Below are positions 59,029-64,000 of a stretch of DNA of 64,000 nt, in pieces (the first letter of the stretch is position 1; the number at the start of each line of letters is the position of its first letter). Origin of the DNA: Mycolicibacterium xanthum (GTDB taxonomy: Bacteria; Actinomycetota; Actinomycetes; Mycobacteriales; Mycobacteriaceae). The translations under genes and the position numbers were made by a program. The stretch lies in the NCBI RefSeq assembly GCF_019710635.1, contig NZ_JAIFZS010000058.1, positions 1 to 64,000 on the forward strand, read 5' to 3'. The notes under the pieces are model-generated. The model was not told the origin of the DNA. It saw only the letters and a program-made list of their open reading frames with translations, and did not search any database.

Positions 59029-59382
59029 CTACCGGGGCAGCGGACTGTAGAAGACCAGGCCGTTGCCCTTGGTGTCGTAGACGACCGCGCGGCGCTCGTG
59101 GGCGTCGTCGTAGGGTCCGCGCACCACGCCGCCGCCGCTTTCCTGGACCGTCTTGGCCACCGCGTCGACGTCGGCGGTCTTGATGCCGACGACCACCTGA
59201 CCGGGGATCGGGTGATCGACCGGGGTGGCAAGGGCCAGGGTCACCCCGCCGCCATCGAGGGCGGCGAAGTGGGTGCCGTCACGGAACTTGACCGGCATCC
59301 CCAACGTCTCGCTGTAGAACTTGATCGACTCGTCGAGATCGTCGGTGGACAGGATGATCATCCGAACCTGGTGCTCGCTCAT
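59029..59382 (-). CDS. Glyoxalase/VOC-superfamily protein
   Basis: A 117-residue VOC-fold protein: MSEHQVRMIILSTDDLDESI, FYSETLGMP, and C-terminal ERRAVVYDTKGNGLVFYSPL, giving one beta-alpha-beta-beta-beta pair as in small dioxygenase/glyoxalase-like proteins. Metal ligands are not all clear (His in HFAALDGGG and a C-terminal Asp/Tyr region), so no reaction is assigned. Confidence 0.85.
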   Translation of the reverse strand: MSEHQVRMIILSTDDLDESIKFYSETLGMPVKFRDGTHFAALDGGGVTLALATPVDHPIPGQVVVGIKTADVDAVAKTVQESGGGVVRGPYDDAHERRAVVYDTKGNGLVFYSPLPR

Positions 59383-59550
59383 GCTGCGGACCGCTTCGTC
59401 TGGGGTTTTGTCGTCATGGTGTTCACATTAGGCATGAGGCCGGCCGCAGACTGCTGCCGACAGCCCTCACCGTGGAGGGACCAATGTCCCTGGGCGGGGG
59501 CGGCCCGATCCGCCTGGTCCGCGCGGGCCATGACGTCGGCGGCATCGGCC

Positions 59551-59556
59551 TACGCT
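59551..59556 (+). promoter_or_regulatory. Putative -10 of a leaderless gene
   Basis: TACGCT ends 6 nt before the ATG at 59563; no ribosome-binding site between. Confidence 0.45.
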
Positions 59557-59562
59557 GAGCCG

Positions 59563-60306
59563 ATGGGAACCAGCGAGCTACTGGACCGGGTGCTCGATGC
59601 GCACGGCGGCATCGATCGATGGCGAGCGGCCCGGACGATCCACGCGCGGGCGCGCACCGGCGGACTGCTGCTGCGCACCCGCGTCCCCGGCAACCGGCTG
59701 GCCGACTACCACATCACGGTCGACGTCCAGCACGCGCTGACGGTAATGGATCCATTCCCGCGCGACGGGCGGCGCGGGGTCTTCGACGGAGGCGCCGTGC
59801 GCATCGAGGCTTCCGACGGCTCGGTCCTCGGTTCCCGGTCCCGTCCGCGGGACGCCTTCTTCGGCCGCGCCGGCCTGCGCAGGAACATCCGTTGGGATGC
59901 ACTGGATTCCGTCTACTTCGGCGGTTACGCGATGTGGAACTACCTGACCACGCCGTATCTGCTCACCCGCGACGGTGTCGTGGCCGTCGAGGGCGAGCCC
60001 TGGACCGAGGCGGGGGAGACCTGGCACCGGCTGAACGTGGACTTTCCCCCCGGGATCGTCACCCACTCGCCCCGCCAGACGTTCTACTTCGACGCCGACG
60101 GACGCCTCCGTCGCCACGATTACGTGGCCGAGGTGATCGGCGGCTGGGCACGGGCGGCTCATCGGTGCACCGACCACGTCGAGGCCGGCGGCCTGGTGTT
60201 TCCGACGCGCCGGTGGGTGCGCCCCATCGGGCCCGGCAACCGCGCGCTGCCGTTCCCGACCCTGGTGTCGATCGAGTTGTCGGAACTGCGGGTCGTCACC
60301 GACTAG
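59563..60306 (+). CDS. Conserved hypothetical protein
   Basis: A 247-residue soluble protein. It opens with LLDRVLDAHGGIDRWRAART, a pattern seen in lipoprotein-localisation-like (LolA/outer-membrane-like) folds, and continues as alternating beta-strands (FYFDADGRLRRHDYVAEVIG). No signal peptide or membrane segment. Mycobacterial homologues are of unknown function. Probably leaderless (ATG 7 nt after TACGCT). Confidence 0.75.
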   Translation: MGTSELLDRVLDAHGGIDRWRAARTIHARARTGGLLLRTRVPGNRLADYHITVDVQHALTVMDPFPRDGRRGVFDGGAVRIEASDGSVLGSRSRPRDAFFGRAGLRRNIRWDALDSVYFGGYAMWNYLTTPYLLTRDGVVAVEGEPWTEAGETWHRLNVDFPPGIVTHSPRQTFYFDADGRLRRHDYVAEVIGGWARAAHRCTDHVEAGGLVFPTRRWVRPIGPGNRALPFPTLVSIELSELRVVTD

Positions 60307-60312
60307 GTTCGA

Positions 60313-61062
60313 TCAGCGCCGTGCGCACTCGATGACGATCGCCGGCGGGTACTGCAGGTAGTCGTCCCAGAAGTCGCCCTCGTCGACCCCGTCGGGTGGC
60401 GGTGCGACCGTCGGCAGATGCACCCGAAAGTCGGTGAACCCGGCGTCGTGAAGAGCCGATTCGTAGGCCTCGATCGGCAGGTAGTAGTTCTCGATGACCA
60501 GCCCGGAGTCGCCTGCGGTGACGGTCAACTCGATGGGAGCCCCCTCGGCTGCGGCATCGGCGAGCCGGATCCGGAACCCGTACTTCCGATAGTCGGGCAC
60601 CCGGTCGAAGTGATAGAGATCGGGGTTGGTGGTCAGCGTGACGAACCGGCCGCCCGGCCGGATCCGGCCGGCCAGCCCGCGGCACATCTGCGCCAACTCG
60701 TCCCGGTCGCGCGCATACACCAGCAGGTAGGCCGCCACCGCGATGTCGAAATCCTGTTGCGGCACCACCGTGCGCGCGTCGGCCACCCAGTAGTCGATGC
60801 CCAGCGGCTCCTGCGCCTCGTGCCCGCGGGCCAGCGCGATCATCTTCTCGGAGATGTCGAATCCCGCCACCCGGGCCGCCCCGGCGCGCGCCAGCATCCG
60901 GGTGTAATGCCCTGCGCCGCAGGCTACATCGAGCAGGTCGAGATCACGCACATCGCCGATGTGGTGCAGAAAGGAGTGCGCCTCGACCCGAGAGCGCACC
61001 GGGATGTCCTTGGTACGCGTGTACAGCTCGGCCGTGTCGCCCTCGTCGTAGTCGGTGATCAC
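60313..61062 (-). CDS. Class I SAM-dependent methyltransferase (toxoflavin-synthase-like)
   Basis: A 249-residue methyltransferase: motif I DLLDVACGAGHYTRMLARAG, VAGFDISEKMIALA (motif II), and IRPGGRFVTLTTNP (motif III). The N-terminal YDEGDTAELY and the later FDRVPDYRKYGF region resemble toxoflavin synthase-type small-molecule methyltransferases. The acceptor is unknown. It is convergent with the preceding hypothetical gene. Confidence 0.85.
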   Translation of the reverse strand: MITDYDEGDTAELYTRTKDIPVRSRVEAHSFLHHIGDVRDLDLLDVACGAGHYTRMLARAGAARVAGFDISEKMIALARGHEAQEPLGIDYWVADARTVVPQQDFDIAVAAYLLVYARDRDELAQMCRGLAGRIRPGGRFVTLTTNPDLYHFDRVPDYRKYGFRIRLADAAAEGAPIELTVTAGDSGLVIENYYLPIEAYESALHDAGFTDFRVHLPTVAPPPDGVDEGDFWDDYLQYPPAIVIECARR

Positions 61063-61086
61063 GACGTTCCCCCTCTGCGCGGGCCG

Positions 61087-62490
61087 TCAGCCGCCGGCGG
61101 TGGCCGTCAACCGGCGCGCGCGGGCCCGGCGCTCCTCGATGACACGGCCGATCTCCTGCATCAGCAGCGGCCTGCGCAACACCAGCGCCTCGATGTGCTC
61201 GCGGTCGAGTTGGGCCACCGTCAGCTCGTCGACGGCGCGGCCGACCGCCGCCACGGGTTCGCGGGTCAACGTGGTCTGGCCCAGGAACTCTCCGCGTTCC
61301 AGCGTGCGGATGCCCAGCGCCGTCCCATCGGGCCCGCGCATTTCCAGCCGCGCCCTGCCGCTGACCACGAACTGCATGCCGGCCGGTACCGAGCCGGGCT
61401 CCTGGACGATTTCGCCGGCGCCGTAGCGCAGCACCCGAAGGTGTTCGCGCATCACCTCCTGGTCGGTGCGGCCCAGGTGCAGGCTGCGCCCCACGATGCG
61501 CAGCGCCTCCTCGAACACCGCAGGCGGCGGGAACTCGTCGGCGATGTCGTCCAGCTTGAGCGCTTCGCGGCGGGCCGCGTACCAGACCCAGCGCAGGAAG
61601 GTCGAGCGCGTCTCGACGTCGTCGGCTGGGGAGTGCAGCGGGATCGTGGTGGTGAACTCGCCCGATCCGCCGGTGCGGGTGACCGGTTCGGCGTCGCGAC
61701 GCAGCAGCGGCAGCTGGTGTGCCACTGCTGTCAGCGTCCGGGACACCGCATCGGGCGGGTCGCCGGCGGAGAACTTCGTGACGACATCGATCGAGTGCTC
61801 GTCGCGGGGCAGGCTGAGGTTGATGAACCACTCGGTGGCCAGCAGCGAGTTGGGCAGCACGTAGATACCGTTCCCGGAATCCAGATGGGTTGCCCGCCAG
61901 TTCACCTCGACCACCCGGCCGCCGCCGATCCACCGGGTGGCCACCCAGTCACCGATCTGGAACGGCTGCTCGAACAGCACCAACAGGCCCGAGATGACCT
62001 GTCCGACCGAGTTCTGCAGCGTCAGGCCCAACACGATCGAACCGATACCCAGCGCGGTGAACAGCCCGCCGATGTTCGCGCCCCAGACGAACGCGAAGAT
62101 CAACCCGACCCCGACGCTGATCAGGACGAAGCGTGCGACGTCGAGGAAGATCGACGGCACCCGCTTGCGCCAGCTGCCCTCGGGTGCGCTCTGGAACACC
62201 GTCGCGTTGAGCCCGGACAGCAACAGCACCAGGACGACGAAGCCGAGCACCGTGGCAACCACCCGAACCGGGGTGGCGTCCGCGCGCACCTCGGTGGCCT
62301 TGACCAGCAACAGCAGCAGGGCTCCCAACGGGAGCACGTAGTTGCGGATCAAGCTGACCGGCCGCGCCAGGTAGCTGTCGCGGCGCAGCAGGGCGTCGTG
62401 GATCTCGGTGAGCACGACCAGCGAGATGGGTAGCGCCACCGCGATCGCCAGTGCCCACCAGAACCACGGAGCAGAGAAGATGTCGGTCAT
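61087..62490 (-). CDS. MscS-family channel with C-terminal cyclic-nucleotide-binding domain (Rv2434c-like)
   Basis: A 467-residue protein. Several membrane helices (residues ~8-28, 45-65, 80-100, 115-145) lead to the MscS pore/beta domain with GLTLQNSVGQVISGLLVLFE and GDWVATRWIGGGRVVEVNWR. A cyclic-nucleotide-binding fold follows at ~330-455 (GAGEIVQEPGSVPAGMQFVV, RGEFLGQTTL). M. tuberculosis has the same arrangement in Rv2434c. Ligand-gated or ligand-modulated mechanosensitive release is inferred. Its ATG overlaps the upstream cyclase stop (ATGA). Confidence 0.9.
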   Translation of the reverse strand: MTDIFSAPWFWWALAIAVALPISLVVLTEIHDALLRRDSYLARPVSLIRNYVLPLGALLLLLVKATEVRADATPVRVVATVLGFVVLVLLLSGLNATVFQSAPEGSWRKRVPSIFLDVARFVLISVGVGLIFAFVWGANIGGLFTALGIGSIVLGLTLQNSVGQVISGLLVLFEQPFQIGDWVATRWIGGGRVVEVNWRATHLDSGNGIYVLPNSLLATEWFINLSLPRDEHSIDVVTKFSAGDPPDAVSRTLTAVAHQLPLLRRDAEPVTRTGGSGEFTTTIPLHSPADDVETRSTFLRWVWYAARREALKLDDIADEFPPPAVFEEALRIVGRSLHLGRTDQEVMREHLRVLRYGAGEIVQEPGSVPAGMQFVVSGRARLEMRGPDGTALGIRTLERGEFLGQTTLTREPVAAVGRAVDELTVAQLDREHIEALVLRRPLLMQEIGRVIEERRARARRLTATAGG

Positions 62491-64000
62491 CGCCGCTCTC
62501 CGGACAGCCGCCAGACGCGTTCGGTGTGCTCGTTTACGGTGATCTTGCCGGCGGGGCCGAAGTCCTCGACATCCCGCATCGCCAGGTAGACGACCTCGGT
62601 CACGTAGATCCCCGCCTCCGGCGGTGATTTGTGCAGCTCGTAGGCGGTGGTGACCGCCGCGCCCCAGATGTCGTACACCAGGTTGGACCGGCCCAGCAGA
62701 CCACTGGTGACCGAGCCGGTGTTGATGCCGGCCCGCAGCCGGAGCCGGTGTCCGGTCTCGGCGTTGAACCGCTCCACGATGCGGTGCATCTCGATGGCGA
62801 AATCGACGGTGCGCCGGGCGTTGTCCAGTCTCGGGAGGGTAAGTCCGCAGCTGGCCAGGTAGCCGTCGTGCAGGGTGCGGACCCGTTCGATGCCCAGATT
62901 CTCGGCGGCGGCGTCGAACTGGCGCACCAGCTGGTTGACCACACCGAGCGACTCGTTCGCGGTGAGCGTATCGGCGAGCTTCTCCAGGCCGTCGACGTTG
63001 GCGAAGATCACCGTCACGTTCTGATGCTCCTGCGCGATGTTCTGTTCGCCCTCGCGGTAGCGTTGCACCACCGACTCGGGCATCAACGACAGCAGCAACC
63101 GGTTGTTCTCGTCGCGCTGTTCGTTGAGCTGGTCCTCCTTGGTGCGCAGGCTCGAGCTCATGTCGTTGAAAGCCTTTGTCAGGTCGCCGAATTCGTCGCG
63201 GGACGTGACGGGCAGCGCGACGTCGTAGTCGCCGGCTCCGATGCGCCCGGCGCCGGCCTCGAGGCGGCGGATCGGACGCACGAACACCCGGGCCAGCAGC
63301 AGTGCGGCGATACACACCACCAGGATGATGGCCACGGTCGACAGCACCAGCGTGCGAGTGAACGCGGCCACCGGGGCCGACGCCTCGGCGACATCGATCT
63401 TGGCCACCAGCACCCAATTCAGACCGGTGAACTGCACCGGCGAGTAGGCCTGCAGCGTGCGGTGCCCTTCGTAGTCCGTGGTGATCAGCGTTCCGGTCCC
63501 GCCCTGGAGCGCCCGTTTGACCGCCTCGGTGTCCACCGGCTGCACCAGGATCGTGCTGCCCAGCCGCACCGCCTCGTCGGCGACCTCGACCGGGGTGCCG
63601 GCCTCCACCACATCGGTGCGGTAGGCGTCGGGGTCCTCGATGAACAGCCGGGATTCCGAGCGCATCAGCAGGTCCGGGCCCACCAGGATGGTCTCACCGG
63701 TCTTGCCGAGGCCCGCGCCCTGCCAGTCCCCACCGAAGGTCATGCCCCGGTTGAGGTTGTCCACCGGCAGCGCCAGGGCCAGGACGCCGGACACGCTTCC
63801 CGGCGGGCCGATCGGCGACACCATCCACGCGGTCGGGCGGCCGGACGGCTGATAGATGTCGAAGTCGCGGATCACCACCTCGTCCAGCGAGTTGGAATTC
63901 ATCGCCTCCTTGAACGCCTCGGCGAGGTTGGTGCCTCGATAGGGTCCGTAGAGCAGGTTGGTGCCCAGATCGATGCCCTTGTCGACGCTGTACACCACGA
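62487..64000 (-). CDS. Membrane sensor with degenerate class III cyclase domain (Rv2435c-like), 5' end outside window
   Basis: At least 504 residues, running off the window edge. An extracytoplasmic Cache-like sensor (GYPGPPGSVSGVLALALPVDN-type region) precedes one membrane helix (TLVLSTVAIILVVCIAALLL), HAMP, a coiled coil and a cyclase domain. Catalytic positions are altered: the first metal Asp is Asn in VIFANVDGLEKL, the second region is RTLHDGYLASCG, and the transition-state Asn/Arg position reads DIWGAAVTTAYEL. It probably does not make cAMP and may instead sense or regulate. It is coupled to the MscS-type channel gene. Confidence 0.85.
   Translation of the reverse strand, partial: VVYSVDKGIDLGTNLLYGPYRGTNLAEAFKEAMNSNSLDEVVIRDFDIYQPSGRPTAWMVSPIGPPGSVSGVLALALPVDNLNRGMTFGGDWQGAGLGKTGETILVGPDLLMRSESRLFIEDPDAYRTDVVEAGTPVEVADEAVRLGSTILVQPVDTEAVKRALQGGTGTLITTDYEGHRTLQAYSPVQFTGLNWVLVAKIDVAEASAPVAAFTRTLVLSTVAIILVVCIAALLLARVFVRPIRRLEAGAGRIGAGDYDVALPVTSRDEFGDLTKAFNDMSSSLRTKEDQLNEQRDENNRLLLSLMPESVVQRYREGEQNIAQEHQNVTVIFANVDGLEKLADTLTANESLGVVNQLVRQFDAAAENLGIERVRTLHDGYLASCGLTLPRLDNARRTVDFAIEMHRIVERFNAETGHRLRLRAGINTGSVTSGLLGRSNLVYDIWGAAVTTAYELHKSPPEAGIYVTEVVYLAMRDVEDFGPAGKITVNEHTERVWRLSGERR

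Noticed and set aside
60418..62433. 671-codon plus-strand frame opposite a methyltransferase and the MscS channel
   Set aside because: Long only because of codon bias; His/Gln/Arg-rich with no recognisable domain.

Overview
The window is high-GC actinobacterial DNA whose conserved left part matches the Mycobacterium tuberculosis Rv1691-Rv1713 gene order (HAD phosphatase, tlyA, nadK, recN, steA, steB/mctB, pyrG, Nudix, xerD, parA, scpA, scpB, rluB, cmk, der). It opens with a 5S rRNA gene directly upstream of the Rv1691 homologue. An rRNA operon at this place (rrnB, the tyrS neighbourhood) is typical of rapidly growing mycobacteria, so the source is most likely a fast-growing environmental Mycolicibacterium. 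Many genes start with GTG or TTG, many overlap as ATGA/GTGA, and several look leaderless, with TANNNT about 7 nt before the start codon.

Layout. 1-17.9 kb: the housekeeping block, mostly one strand and tightly coupled, broken only by a frameshifted O-methyltransferase at 11.6-12.4 kb. 17.9-19.9 kb: two TauE/SafE-type permeases; the second is preceded by a short ORF ending in two Cys codons. 20.0-29.8 kb: a 9.8-kb integrated element in tRNA-Pro(GGG), bounded by 26-bp direct repeats. It carries integrase, excisionase, a nuclease-like protein, a ParB-like protein, a D5/P4-type helicase, zinc-finger-like small proteins, two paralogous scaffold-like proteins and an HK97-type capsid protein, but no recognisable portal, terminase, tail or lysis genes. 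It resembles the phiRv1/phiRv2 class and looks like a capsid-encoding phage satellite. 29.8-31.4 kb: island scar with a third partial att core, vapBC, and a fused fadE/echA remnant.

31.4-38.7 kb: a lipid or secondary-metabolism cluster (acyltransferase, DUF1214 protein, sulfotransferase, TetR regulator, SDR, cytochrome P450) followed by a universal stress protein. 38.8-45.6 kb: a beta-lactamase-fold esterase, an ATP-grasp protein, a copper amine oxidase and an APC permease, suggesting amine uptake and oxidation. 45.6-50.8 kb: an aquaporin, a DUF3500 lipoprotein, a histidine kinase/response regulator pair and a small secreted protein. The aquaporin and the secreted protein share a gapless, homologous promoter-leader cassette with two pairs of 11-bp-period CTTCAG repeats at identical spacing; the second copy sits between the response regulator gene and the secreted-protein gene. 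This points to a small regulon built by promoter duplication.

50.9-64 kb: a methyltransferase, a cation exchanger, a stretch of gene debris (ABC ATPase and helicase-associated repeats), a class III cyclase/ATPase regulator broken at a run of nine G, an O-methyltransferase, a 5'-truncated HAMP-cyclase, a glyoxalase-fold protein and two further enzymes. The window ends in an Rv2434c/Rv2435c-like pair: an MscS channel with a cyclic-nucleotide-binding domain, coupled to a membrane cyclase that has lost catalytic residues.
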